Part shown: positions 10,534 through 21,292 of the stretch, piece after piece
Layout of the letters: every line of letters starts with the position of its first letter
How positions within the stretch are numbered: the stretch's first letter is position 1
Assembly: GCA_945859605.1 (NCBI GenBank)
Contig: OX243828.1
Coordinates: 26,096,633-26,160,632 of the forward strand
Direction of reading: 5' to 3'
DNA from: Lumbricus rubellus
Taxonomy: Eukaryota; Annelida; Clitellata; Crassiclitellata; Lumbricidae
DNA: 64,000 nt
The notes under the pieces: model-generated
The model's input: the letters and a program-made list of their open reading frames with translations, nothing else
The model's database searches: none
Told to the model about the DNA's origin: nothing
Program-made: the position numbers and the translations under genes

Positions 10534-12040
10534 CTTCATAAGATTGAGTAATCATAGAGTTCTCTTTGCATACTGGCATAACTCAATCCTATAACCATTG
10601 GGTTTAACCCTTTAATGCCGGAGGGTATAATATAATCTCTTCTTTTATATTTCTGTAGATATTTCCAATCTATAGGCCCAGGGTGTCTGTAATTTGCGTT
10701 ATCTAATTAGTTCTCACTTTGATTATTACCTGAATAATTTGTGATACTTGTAATGCTTTGTGTAACTTGATACTTACATGGACCAATAAAAAAATTGAAT
10801 GGTTGATTGATTGATTGAGCATATAAATATTTGTTCATAATTATCAATGAAACGACGTCTTCAATCTGCTAGCTTTTTGGTCTAACAATAGATCAAACGT
10901 TTCACTTAAGAAATTGATACCAGAATCAAATTTGGAAACAATTCATGTTAGAACATTATGATTTTCAGGAACATTGTGGATCCACCCGGAAAGCTGTTCT
11001 CTACCGTTCACCTTCAACGGCACGCTGTTCTATGGATGCAAAGCCAACTCAACGCTTCCTGGAAAAGAGATCGGGTGCTTCAGTTTGAAGAGAAAATGGA
11101 AAACGTGTTGCCCACCGGAAAGTAAGGATATTGTCATTGATTTTGCCTGCACTTGACTGCCTTGGAGTTAGCTTAAATGGGACTTCTTCTAGTTTTCTCT
11201 GAGATTAGCCTATGTTGCACAAATTGAAAGGCAAAATATCGTGTTATCACGATGACGATAATTATGACAAACTTTCATCATCGTCAGCGCAATTTTCTTC
11301 GTCAGTTGAGGCGACAATGGTAGCAAGAATTTTGCAGCAGGAAATTCTTCCTACAGTTTAAAAAAACTTTTGTTTAGTAGAAGCGTTTTAATGGATGCAA
11401 TCCAAAATGTCTAGCCTTGTCATTCTTTTCAGCCTTCCAAGTTGGCTACAAAAACAAAACTGTGACAATTCCCGGTGTAACCAAAGCTATTTCAATTCAA
11501 TCGGTGAATGGATGGATTGTTTTCCAACAACGGTTTAACGGACTCACGAATTTCACACGACCTTGGATCGACTATAAAACAGGTTTCGGTATCTGGTTTG
11601 GAGAATATTGGATGGGATTGGAAAACATCCATCAGATGACATCATTCCAGGGTTCGTGGAGATTGAGAATCGAAGTCCTTGGGAAGACGGACGCCGCCTG
11701 GTATTCAGTGGAATACGACGATTTCCTGGTCGGATCATCTGCCGATTACTACCATCTTCAGGTCTCAGTGTACAGTTGGGGTGATATGCCGAACGTTCTC
11801 AACAATCCTGGAGACAACAATCAGAACGGGATGAAGTTCACGACCTACGACTCCGACAATGATCGTTTCACGGGAAACTGCGCGGCTGATTTCGGTGGCG
11901 GTTTCTGGTACAACGCTTGTTGGGGTTTGAACCTCAATGGCGATTACAACTCTATTAAGCTTGGCTACGCATTGCTAGTTACCGGCGATCCAGTGGCAAC
12001 CGTTTCTGCCACTCGAATGATGATGAAGAGAGTAGCCTAG
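9156..12040 (+). CDS. Secreted PAN/apple + FN2-like + fibrinogen-domain (FReD) protein
   Basis: Four exons join in phase: 9156-9449, 10101-10146, 10969-11121 and 11433-12040 (366 aa). Introns begin GTAATT, GTAATC and GTAAGG and end in CAG. I chose the ATG at 9156 over the in-frame one at 9108 because a signal peptide starts there (MYKVVVFVLLAIPSITP). Residues ~22-98 form a cysteine-rich PAN/apple-like module (CAIGC, CSGFDYMEDSRICEL). Residues ~115-164 resemble a fibronectin type II module (CSLPFTFNGTLFYGC, then GCFSL..KWKTCC). Residues ~190-366 are a fibrinogen C-terminal domain: GWIVFQQRFNG, GEYWMGLENIH, the calcium-loop motif DSDND (304-308), and the late cysteine pair C314/C327 with NLNG. 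The early FReD cysteine pair is not evident. Known family members (ficolins, FIBCD, tenascin ends) bind acetylated sugars or partners outside the cell, so an immune-lectin role is inference. The stop codon lies inside a TAGCCTAG word. Confidence 0.88.
10494..10531. repeat. (CA)/(TA)n microsatellite in intron 2
   Basis: ACACACACA followed by about 17 TA dinucleotides, inside intron 2 of the fibrinogen-domain gene. Confidence 0.9.
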
Positions 12041-12406
12041 CCTGCATTGGGCATTGTTCTTATGGGTATTTGAACGGTGAACGTTTCTGAGTAGATATTT
12101 TTAATGGGCACTATACAAATTTTCGGAATGAATGGGCAGTTCTTCAACATAATAGTTGAACGCCAAAGGTTTTCAGCCTATCCGAATCGATCTACTACTG
12201 ATTAATAACATTTGTAAATGTCATAATATTTCGATAGAGCTACGCGTCTTGGAAGTTAACAAAAACTTTTGTAGTTTTTCAATATTATTTCTTAACCGTC
12301 AATGACTTTGCACACGTGACGTTTACGTACGAACAAATGAATAGCCTGAATGTTTTCAAATAGGTAGTCACGTTCTATGGATATACGAAACTTTGTTATT
12401 TCATTC

Positions 12407-12412
12407 AATAAA
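12407..12412 (+). terminator. Polyadenylation signal AATAAA of the FReD gene
   Basis: This AATAAA lies 367 nt past the stop codon and is followed by a second one (GAATAAAAC) within 10 nt. It is the first canonical hexamer after the CDS, giving a predicted 3' UTR of about 0.4 kb. Confidence 0.6.
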
Positions 12413-12593
12413 GAATAAAACAATCAATATAATAATTATGATTCAGAGTTTTATTGACTCACCAGCAACAACAACAACAGCAGCATGCAGTGGAGCTATT
12501 CGATTCTACTCTTAAACGATCGTCATGGTTTGAACACTTTGAAATTTTTGAATTATCATGACCCACTGCAACGCTTTGCTATGATTTTGTATC

Positions 12594-13060
12594 CAGAGGC
12601 GGATCCAGGGGGCCAATGTGGCCATGCCCCCCCCCCCATTTAATACTGCCATAGGACGTGGCCCCATTGGGTTTTCTGCTGGAGGACTAAAGGTAATCAA
12701 CTTTCTTGGCGGATGAAAAGTACTTTTTTCCTGAGCCAAAATCCGATGACTTAAAAAGGTCATGAACTTTCTTGGCGGATGAAAAGTACTTTTTTCGTGA
12801 GCCAAAGTCCGATGACTTAAAAAAGGTCATGAACTTTTTTGGCTGATGAAAGCTACCTTTTTCCTGAACCAAAGTCCGATGACTAAAAAAGGTCATCAAC
12901 TTTTTGGCGGATGAAAAGTACTTTTTTCCTCAGCCAAAGACCGATGACCTAAAAAAGGTCATCAACTTTTTGGGCGACCAACGAACGACGAAAGTTCTTC
13001 CCCTGTACCACGATAAAAGCTTTTGCCTCCCCCCCTTGGAAGAGTCCTGGATCGCCACTG
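12594..13060. mobile_element. hAT-like MITE with an internal ~64-bp tandem array
   Basis: The ends are CAGAGGCGGATCCAGG and, inverted, CAGTGGCGATCCAGGA. They are flanked by an 8-bp duplication, TTTGTATC (12586-12593) and TCTGTATC (13061-13068), 7 of 8 identical, as expected for hAT superfamily insertions. The interior (about 12690-12985) is a tandem array of 4-5 units of 62-65 bp, each with TTTCTTGGCGGATGAAAAGT, CTGAGCCAAAGTCCGATGAC and AAAAGGTCAT. Cytosine runs lie near both ends. No transposase is encoded. The open frames on both strands repeat with the array. Confidence 0.85.
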
Positions 13061-13108
13061 TCTGTATCAGAGCTGCATCACGTTCATCACTGTCATTTAT
13101 AGAATATA

Positions 13109-15031
13109 CAGGGTGGGCCAAAAAAAGACTAGGTCTTCCGCCAATATTTTGGTCAGAAGTAAGAATTTTGAAATGAAATTTTGCGGTCTTAAAGGCAATT
13201 CATATTTACACATGATGGCCAGATTTCATCTAAATATTTCAAACAGAACAAAAGTTATATCACTTTTAGTGAGGCCACCCCCATTATTTGACGATTCAAA
13301 AACGAAACGCAAAAAATTTCGGTTTTTTGCCAATATCTTGACCAAAAGAAAGAATTTCGAAATGAAATTTTACAGGCTTAAAGGCAATTCATATTTACGT
13401 ATTACAGCCGGATTTCATCAAAATATTTCAAACACAACACATGTTATACCACATTTAGCGAGACCACCCACCGTTTTTGACGATTCAAAAACCAAACGCA
13501 ACAAAAAGTAGCAAAAACAGGATTTCATTAAGTCTCGTCCATAGGCGTAACTTTCTATTGTGACGGTGGTGTCCAGTCACCACCACTTTTAAAAGTGGTC
13601 GTGACAGTCACCACCACTTTTTGGTCCGACAAATAAATATTTTTTAAACATAAAAGCATTTTTGACTTTCTTACATAATAAATGCCATTTCGATGTTAGT
13701 CACGAATAGCCAAAATTAGGCTATAAGTTATTCGTGACTAACTTCGCAATGGCATAAAGGCTAGGATTTTAGACAGCCAAATGCTTTCATGTTTAAAAAA
13801 TATTTATTTGCTAGACCAAAAGGTGTTGGTGACCACCACCACCACTTTTTAATTATTACTACTAGCGTACCCGGCCACGCGTTGCTGTGGCTGAAAAGAG
13901 CATCCAACCATCCCTTCCTACCTCCATTCCACCTTCCCTCACCATCCCATACCCTCCCTTACCCTCCCCTTCCCCTCCCCTTACCACCCCTTCTCCGTCC
14001 TCTTCCTCCCACCCCTTCTCCGTCCTCTTCCTCCCACCCATACCTCCTCTCTTCCACCTACCCCTCCACCTCCTCTCGTCCCACCTCTCCTCCCTTCTCC
14101 CTCCACCTCACCTTCACCCTACCCTCCTCCCTCCCAGTCCCCTCCTCTCTCTCCTTCCGTCCCTTCCTCTGCCTCTATGCATGCCTCTTTGCATCCCTCC
14201 CTCCCCTCCGCTCCCTTTCATCCCTCTTCGTCCCGCTCCCTCCCCTCCTTTCCTGAGCACAGGAAAAGTCACCACCACTTTTCAGAGGAAAGTTACGCCC
14301 TTGGTCTCGTCTCAAATAACTATTGTCAAATGAACTTGGTAGTGCTTCACAACTTGTGTCCAATGTGCCCACCACCAGTACCAACACTCCTTTTGAGTCC
14401 CTTTGCAAAGTTTTTGATGGACCTGTTGATTAATCTGACAGATTCCTTATTTACCAATTTGATGTCATCTTGCTAAGTGACTTCTCAGTGACGTGCAACT
14501 ACGATGGTACCCTGTTTATTTTTTAAATAGTAATAATAATGATCCTCTGGCAATATGAAGTCTATTTGATAACAATTACTTGAGATGAGACTTAATAAAA
14601 TCTTGTTTGTGCTACTTTTTGGTGCGTTACGTCTTTGAAACGTCAAAAAATGAGGGGTGGCCTCACTAAAAGTCATATAACATTTGTTCTGTTTGAAATA
14701 TTTTGATGAAATCTGGCCATCATGTGTGGATATGAATTGTCTTTAAGTGTGTAAAATTTCATTTTGATATTCCTACTTCTGGCCAAGATATTGGCCAGAA
14801 TAACTGAGTTGATTTTTTGTTACTTTTTGTTGCGTCGGGTTTTTGAATCGTCAAAAAACGGGGGGTGGCTTCACTAAAAGTGGTATAACTTTTGTTCCGT
14901 TTGAAATATTATGAGGAAATCTGGCCATCATGTGTAAATATGAATTGTCTTTAAGGCCGTAAAATTCGAAATTCTTCCTTTTGGTCAAGATATTGGCACA
15001 AATCTTAGGGGGTCTTTTTTGGCCCATCCTG
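13109..15031. mobile_element. TA-target MITE (copy 2), interrupted by a nested element
   Basis: Ends CAGGGTGGGCCAAAAAAAG and, inverted, CAGGATGGGCCAAAAAAGAC are flanked by TA (13107-13108, 15032-15033). Same family as 424-1602: repeated arm units and the same ~250-bp core, here in opposite orientation (core resumes at 14304). The left core border is split at 13540 by another MITE, which ends at 14303 and is flanked by GTCTCGTC. Removing that insertion restores collinearity with copy 1. Confidence 0.85.
13540..14303. mobile_element. hAT-like MITE nested in the TA-target MITE
   Basis: The termini are CATAGGCGTAACTTTC and, inverted, CAAGGGCGTAACTTTC. An exact 8-bp target duplication GTCTCGTC sits at 13532-13539 and 14304-14311. 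The left part (13590-13850) is an imperfect palindrome: CACCACTTTTTGGTC with AAATAAATATTTTTTAAACA is mirrored at 13785-13850, and GTTAGTCACGAATAGCC is mirrored by TATTCGTGACTAAC. The right part (13900-14265) is an almost pure C/T tract, which explains the Pro/Ser/Leu-rich frames. It is not coding. Confidence 0.88.
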
Positions 15032-15060
15032 TAGAGACCAAGTTATCAACAAATCACATC

Positions 15061-16122
15061 CATAGGCGCCGAGTTGACCCGAAGAGTGGGGGTGCCCAAA
15101 AGAATGTGAAAATACGCGCGCGAAATTTTTTTTGACCCTTTTTTATAGGAGGCTTATTGAAATCACCACTGTTCACATAGGCGGAGACTTGGTCCTGGTT
15201 TAAGGGACGAACTCTCGGCCAAAGTATGATCGCCGAGAAGCACAGCGCCGAGCAGGGAAGGGGTTTGGGAACGGGATGTGCTCCTCCCCATTTTCGATTT
15301 TTTTTTATTGTCACACCGCGATGGTAGAACCTCAGGCTATCATTTTTACGTCATGCATGACATCCGTGTCAAAATTTCCTGTTATCTCATTGCATAAAGA
15401 CATGATTTAAAACTTCAATAAAATAATGTTCTTCCCAATTTAAATTTTTTGATCATTCTTTGTGTTTGATGTAGCCTATTTCTCTTGGAATAGGCTACAC
15501 ACAGAAGAAAAGCACAATCTTTGTTTTCATGGGCTTCTTGGAGCACTCTCCCTCAATTAAGTCAACATACTCAAATTTTGCACAAGAAATCAGACAATTA
15601 GCCACTGTTTAGTGAGCCAATATTAACATTGTGGAATAGTTTTTCAAATAGTATTTCAAGTACATGTAGTTTTTAAAGACAAAACAATATCCCGCTTTTA
15701 TGATGGTGTGAGGTGACTCTCGAGCACTGAAGAACACTATTGAGCATGTATACAATATAGGCCTAAAGAAACATTGTCATTCAAATCGTCGCCTTCGTCC
15801 GTAATAAAAAAAATGACGGAGGCGGATCGAATTATCAGGATATCGGGGTTTCCTCACATTCGCTGATCGGCTTAGGACCAATGGAGTTCAGACTACCAGA
15901 TGGGATAAAACTGGAGTAATTGTAAGGTAAACTAACTGAGATTAAAAAAGTATACTAAAGATGGAATGATTTTTATAGATAAACAATCCCAACAGAGAAA
16001 AAATATCTTAAAAGCACATCTTGCCGGCTGATTTCAGGTGGTGCCCATGCATAGGAGGGCCTCGCATGGCCAATTTCTGGTGGTGCTGAGCACTCACGGG
16101 CCTCGCAGAGTCGGCGCCCATG
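15061..16122. mobile_element. hAT-like non-autonomous element
   Basis: Ends CATAGGCGCCGAGT and, inverted, CATGGGCGCCGACT. An exact 8-bp duplication ATCACATC lies at 15053-15060 and 16123-16130. It begins 29 bp after the TA-target MITE copy 2. A segment at 15180-15330 (CCGAG..GCGCCGAGCAGGGAAGG, GGGATGTGCTCCTCCCC) belongs to a family also seen at 20890-21285 and 52620-53030. No transposase frame is visible. Confidence 0.82.
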
Positions 16123-16136
16123 ATCACATCCAATAA

Positions 16137-16176
16137 TAATAATATTAGTAATAATAATAATAATGATAAATAATAA

Positions 16177-16228
<52 letters not shown>

Positions 16229-16425
16229 CGTTTAATGAAACGCTTGCAAACGCATTGCAATCTTAATTAACATCAAACTTAGCTACAGCAATACACGGCG
16301 CTAATATCTGCCTACAATGCGCCTCTGCCCTATACGGGGCTCGAACTCGTTACCTCTCGCTCTCTATGCCAGCGTGTTATCCGGCACGATTGGTTAAGCC
16401 TATGTCAACTTGTCTGACCACTCGT
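16137..16425 (-). mobile_element. tRNA-derived SINE, family 2, copy A, with ATT tail
   Basis: Read on the minus strand: a tRNA-like head (GCCGGATAACACGCTGGCATAGAGAGCGAGAGGTA... in short blocks), B-box GAGTTCGAGCCCC, a body with GCCGTGTA and TTAATTAAGATTGC, and an (ATT/AAT)n tail at 16137-16228. It matches the plus-strand copy at 27666-27905 throughout. The tRNA-like head alone does not fold as a working tRNA gene in my reading. Confidence 0.82.
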
Positions 16426-16699
16426 TCACTGGAATATGGAGATAATATCAATGACGGTAGTTCAGAAACCGTTAGAAAGATAAGCTTAACCCTTCTGTGT
16501 GGACGAGACAAACACTGAGAGCAAAGAGAATTGCTATCTATTAGCTTGTGCAGAGTGCACTAAGAATGACGCAGCATCGTTTGCAGAATTTTTGTCGCCT
16601 AGAGCAGCATCGTCAGAATAATTGTGCAGCTTTGGATTAGTTCAGTGACTCGACATGAGAATAACAACTAACAGTGCAGTGTGGATAATAAAAAAAGTA

Positions 16700-16797
16700 C
16701 CGCAAAGGTTTTTGCTAATATCTTGATAAAATGTATGAATTTTTACTGAAATTTTACAGGCCTAAAAGCAATTCATGTTTACATACAATGGCCAAAT
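16700..16797. mobile_element. Fragment of the TA-target MITE family
   Basis: The sequence TTTTGCTAATATCTTGAT, GAAATTTTACAGGCCTAAAAGC and AATTCATGTTTACATACAATGGCC matches one arm unit of the 424-1602 family. It has no ends of its own. Confidence 0.65.
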
Positions 16798-16924
16798 GTA
16801 TGTATATGTATGTATGTACGTACGTACGTACGTACGGACGTACGTACGTATGTATGTATGTATGTATGTATGTATGTATGTATGTATGTATGTATGTATG
16901 TATGTATGTATGTATGTATGTATG
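16797..16924. repeat. (GTAT)n / (GTAC)n microsatellite
   Basis: About 30 tetranucleotide units; GTAC variants cluster at 16816-16848. All the Tyr/Val/Cys-Met or His/Thr-rich frames here are this repeat. Confidence 0.95.
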
Positions 16925-17084
16925 TCTTTGAAGCTCATCGACTGCATCGGCAAGTGTAGCTCCAAGTTTAAGAATTCCGCACTGGTTGAGCATAAATCTG
17001 TAGCTACTAACGGTACTAACCCCATCCACCGCAGCCCCCAGCCATATAAGATATACTCTTGTGTGCATGAGACGCCGTGATGTC

Positions 17085-17640
17085 GTCGTCAGCTGAGTTC
17101 TGTGCGTCTGGAGGTCAGAATAGAGCGACTGCTATTATGCTGTATACATATCGAAGCGGAGGGGTGGTTCACGACCTCGTTGTAATAATGTTTGAGACCA
17201 ACCTATGCTATCACTAATAATGGCGTATCATGTTATTGTTACATTAGAGCAGGGCTGCACTGGTAAATGTTGTGGTGAGTACGAATTTTCTGATGAACTT
17301 TTCAGTCATCACATGATTTTGTCGCGTATAGGTCTACCTTCGGTTTTTGAACTAAGTGCGCAATGCCAGTTTTCTAGGCGAGTACACGCTGTACAGTGTA
17401 CACCCTCGTATACGCTGTACAGACCTGTATATGTTAGATGGTGAACATGGGCTTCCAACAGTTCAGGTTAACCGGGGGCAGCTCGCATCAAAGATGTAAA
17501 AAACGATGGAAACGAAATTTTAAAAAACGGGGGGGGGGGGGAAATGTCGTTTTAAACCCGGAAAAAGACAAAAAACCGAAATGAAAAATAGTTTGACTTT
17601 TTACATCTTAAGCTGCATTTTGAATTTAAAACTCTTGTTT
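17085..17640. other. Intergenic sequence with poly-G and AAAAAACG repeats
   Basis: No gene was seen. A short duplicated CTGTACA motif (17387-17422) and a 10-G run (17530-17539) are present. The motif GAAATTTTAAAAAACGG at 17513 recurs at 19467 on the far side of the LINE, next to more AAAAAACGAAAAA-type sequence. Confidence 0.4.
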
Positions 17641-17649
17641 ACTTACTAC

Positions 17650-19312
17650 ATGTAGCCTATCTCTTCAACGGTTTCAGACCCATCGTTGATTCTGATCTTC
17701 GTTCAGTTTTTTCATGTGTAAATTTGAAATCATGTGAATTAGACCCTCTACCTCCTTTTATTATTTGTGACATTCTTGATGACATTGCTGTATTCTTTGT
17801 GTATCTGTTTAACAGGTCACTTGCTCAGGGCTGCATTTTTGCCTCGCAAAAACGGGCCTTGGTCTTTCCTGCACTCAAGAAGCCCAATCTTGACCCTAGT
17901 CTCAGTCAAAACTATCACCCAATCTCAAACCTATCTTTTCTGTCTAAGACTCTTGAAAGACTTGTATCAATGCAACTTCTTCCCTATCTTGAGCAATCGG
18001 GTCTCCTTCCATCCCACCAGTCTGGCTATAGGGCTAATCACTCTACGGAAACTGCTCTCCTTTCCATGCTTTCTGATATTTACTCTGCTGTTGACAAGTC
18101 TCAAGTCACTCTTTTGGCTCTCTTCGACGTCTCTGCAGCCTTTGACATGGTTGATCATGAGATTCTCTTGCAACGACTTGAAACATCCTGCGGACTCAAG
18201 GGTTCTCCTCTCCTTTGGTTTCGGTCCTACCTGTCTGATCGCACCCAAATGATCATCTCTGGTGACTCTAGGACTCAGTGGGTCCCTGTTGTCTTGGGTG
18301 TTCCTCATGGTTCTGTCCTAGGCCCACTCCTTTTCATCCTTTACACGGCTGGCATTACCTCTCTTTTCCCTGGCCACTCTGCAACTGGCCACCTTTTCGC
18401 TGACGATGTCCAAGCCTATGTCCATGGACCCTCTTCTGCTCAACTCCTTCTTGCAAGTCGAATTGATGCTCTATCACAAGATCTTCATCTGTGGATATCA
18501 TCTCATCGTCTTTCTTTGAACTCTTCCAAAACCCAGTTGATTTGGTTTGGCACTCCTCAACAGCTTCAAAAACTTGACTACACACTGCTCTCTCAAACTT
18601 TTCCTCACTTCAACTTCTCCTCCAATGTTCGTGACCTAGGTGTCACCCTAGATAGTTCTCTTACCTTCACTGAGCACATTGCCAATTTTACTCGCTCTTC
18701 CTACTTCCAGCTAAGACGTCTCAGGGCTATTCGCAAATCTGTTACATCATCGATCTTTACCTCAATTGTTCATGCTTTTGTATCTTCTCGGATTGACTAT
18801 TGTAATTCTGTCCTTATTGGTCTACCCAAGGTTCGCCTAGCTCCTCTGCAATCTGTACTCAATGCTGCCGCTAGGCTCATTGCTCGCCTTCCTCGATTCT
18901 CCCACATTTCTTCATTCATGACTGAACAACTTCACTGGCTTCCATTCTCGACCCGTATACAATTTAAGGTCCTAATTTTGGTCACCAAGTCTCAAATGGG
19001 TCTTGCTCCGAAGTATCTGTGTGATCAGATACTTCGCCCCCCCCCCCTTCTGCCACTTCGCTGCGTCCTCTTAGGTCCTCTGATCGGCTTGACCTCTTTG
19101 TCCCGCGAGTCAGGACCGCCATGGCGCAATCCAGATCATTTGCCTGCATTGGTCCCTCTCTATGGAATGGGCTTCCCCCATGAGTTCGCTCTGCCATCCT
19201 CTCTGGTAGTGTATCCTCATCTTTCTCTCGTCTAAAAACTTGCCTTTTTTCTCGGAGAGCGCTTCTGAAAGGCTCTTGCTGCAAGAAGCGATTTATAAAT
19301 TGTCAGATAAGA
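17650..19312 (+). mobile_element. 5'-truncated L2/CR1-type LINE with long reverse transcriptase frame
   Basis: A single frame (17724-19235, 503 codons) covers most of a non-LTR reverse transcriptase: YHPISNLSFLSKTLERLV, SGYRANHSTETALL, DVSAAFDMVDHEIL, WFRSYLSDRTQ, GVPHGSVLGPLLF (normally VPQGS) and the catalytic FADD of HLFADDVQAYVHG. A frameshift near 19040 in a 10-C run shifts the end of the ORF. Just past it, other frames give the usual GPSLWNGLP and LKTCLF. The endonuclease and the start of the RT are missing, as in target-primed truncation. The 3' tail GAGAGCGCTTCTGAAAGG..AAGCGATTTATAAATTG resembles the tails of the SINEs here. Probably inactive. Confidence 0.88.
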
Positions 19313-20270
19313 TAAATGATGACGTTAAACATTTAAATAATGGCTTCAGTTAGCTGAAACATTGAGATTGGGCTGAAAACGTAACGAATAGCCTATCAGG
19401 AAAAAATAGAATTAAGGAAAATAATAAGAGACAGAAAATAAATAAATAGCGTTAGGCCCTACATAAGAAATTTTAAAAAACGGAATAAAACGATGGAACA
19501 AATAAAAAACGAAAACCACGTTTTTGGGAGCGAATAAAAAACGAAAAAACTTTTTAAACAACAATGGCGCGCATGCAATCAGTAGCTTAATCAGTTCCTT
19601 CGATGCAGAAGAAACGGCGGTCGTCTGCATTGTGGTCACTCAAATTGCGTTGTCGGCATAATAATGAAAAATGTTGCATTGATCGTACAACGTCATTCAG
19701 TGAGTTCGAAACAAACATCATTCTGACCTCTCTGCAGAGTCTCCGAGATTCTATACTTGAATAGAGATTACACACAGAGCATATAATAATAATTATGGGC
19801 TAGGCCTACGCAGCTTACAATTGAAAGCGATGACTGAGAAGTGTATAATTCCCCAGTGCTTCACTTCGATTTCACCACACCGTATAACAGGATAGCAATT
19901 ATATTGGTGATTACAGGTTTCAACGGAGTCGAAATTAACTGCATGGCAGGCTGCAAGACCATCAATTTTACAATTGCCTCAATGAAGTTTCAGGGCCGAG
20001 TCAATCTTTTGGGGCAAGGACCGTTTATACATAAAGTCATTGCTTATGTGGCTAACAGGTATCGAATCCGCGTACTGCTGGTCTTTTGTACCAGCATGCT
20101 ACTATTACAAATATTTCCTCGCTCCATGCATTTGACCAAGCAATCCACTATTCATTTTATCAATCATTAGATTGGGACCCGGTGTTTCCTGTAAAGGTTT
20201 GGGTTGGCGACACTTCTCCTCTGGGGTACCCGGCGTTGACAGCTAAATTTCGAGTTTTCGCCAACCCTAC
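19313..20270. other. No gene recognised
   Basis: AT-rich DNA with repeated AATAAAAAACGAAAA motifs at 19470-19560. The 109-codon frame at 19841-20170 has no recognised domain. It includes a hydrophobic stretch but lacks a splice partner or signal-peptide pattern at its start, so I do not call it. Confidence 0.4.
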
Positions 20271-20281
20271 GCCCCACTCCG

Positions 20282-20424
20282 TCAAAACGTCCGGCGCCAA
20301 AACGGCGGCGCCAAAACGTCCTGCTTCGGGGTAGAGGCAGTGCATGTACGCCTGCGTGTCATCAGCATAGAGTTGGCTAAATGCACCATGTTGCGCGACG
20401 AAGCAGGACGTTTTGGCGCCGGAA
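20282..20424. repeat. GGCGCC-rich inverted repeat (short foldback)
   Basis: GGCGCCAAAACGTCCTGCTT (starting near 20308) is mirrored by AAGCAGGACGTTTTGGCGCC (20401-20420), with a loop of about 70 bp. A second partial GGCGCCAAAACG copy lies at 20294. A shorter hairpin with the same ACGTCCTGCTT core lies at 36942-36981 in the P2X gene. Confidence 0.75.
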
Positions 20425-20889
20425 TTTTTTTCACCTTAGTTCTAGAGTCTAAAAATTAAAACAGATCAATACCTATAGACGGTCCACAGGGAAATATCGA
20501 CGGCTGCCTATTGTTCATGCGTCCAGCTAAAGTCGGCTGTCTATTGTTCACCTTCGGAGTAGCGGGCTTATACCTGCCTGTGAGTTAATTGGAATAACGT
20601 TATACCTATCGTAATTTGCTAATCACAAGCTATAGTATGCATACGGAAATTACCAACTACTCCCGCATAGGCCACATTTAAGCTAAAGAGTATGAGTTAT
20701 ACTCTCTTATGCATATCGGCCCTGATGTTTAATGTTTAATAGCCATTGTAGCCTAGCCTAACTGGCATGATAATTTTATCAAAGATATTAGTCTTTAAAC
20801 TAAAGACTCGATATTGTGAAACAGTAGGCCTACAGTACGTGGCTCGAATTAAGGCAAAAAATTGCTTCTTTTGTATTTATAATAATCAT

Positions 20890-21285
20890 ATTTAATCATG
20901 GGCGGGGTCTGGTTTCAGTTCTTTGGGGGGGAGGGATGGCTAAAACATAACTTGCCGTCCTGGGGTTTGGACGGACTAGCGATTGCCGAGGCGCAGAAAG
21001 GGAGAGGGTTTGGGGAGAGATGTGCCCCCTCCAGAATCAGATTTTTAGTAACTTCCACGTTGCAATGGGAGCATTTTAATCTCTCATCTTAATAAAAAAA
21101 AGCTCTATTTCAGTGCTGATAAAAGTGGCCTAAGACTTCAATAAACACATTCATAATAATAACAATTTCTTATTGAGTTTAAAGGTACGTGTAGTGGTAC
21201 CATAATTATCAAGATGTCATCTTAGTAAAAAATTTTCTATTATTTCAGCGCTGATAAAAAAGAAAGGCTTATGATTGCAACAAAT
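20890..21285 (+). repeat. Interspersed repeat family 'R3', copy 2
   Basis: Shares ordered blocks with 52620-53030 and partly with 15180-15460: a G-rich start, GAG..GCGCAGA/GCGCCGAG, GAGATGTGCCCCCTCCAGA, TTTCCACGTTGCAATGG, TGGTACCAT, AGTGCTGATAAAAGTGG and ACTTCAATAAA. The second half repeats the first (GCGCTGATAAAAAAG near 21250). It is not coding and the superfamily is unknown. Confidence 0.6.
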
Positions 21286-21292
21286 TAATATA

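Noticed and set aside
12512..13176. Possible CRISPR-like or protein-repeat array (62-65 bp units)
   Set aside because: Units are contiguous without unique spacers, lie between hAT-like inverted repeats, and the host is a eukaryote.
13861..14260. Polypyrimidine splice-rich region of a host gene
   Set aside because: It lies between the exact target duplications of an inserted MITE.
13789..14333. Pro/Ser/Leu-rich frames of about 150 codons
   Set aside because: They are the polypyrimidine tract of a MITE; several frames are open for the same reason.
16754..17080. His/Thr/Tyr repeat proteins on both strands
   Set aside because: (GTAT)n microsatellite in translation.
19841..20170. 109-codon frame with hydrophobic segments
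   Set aside because: No recognised family, splice partner or upstream context; consistent with chance.
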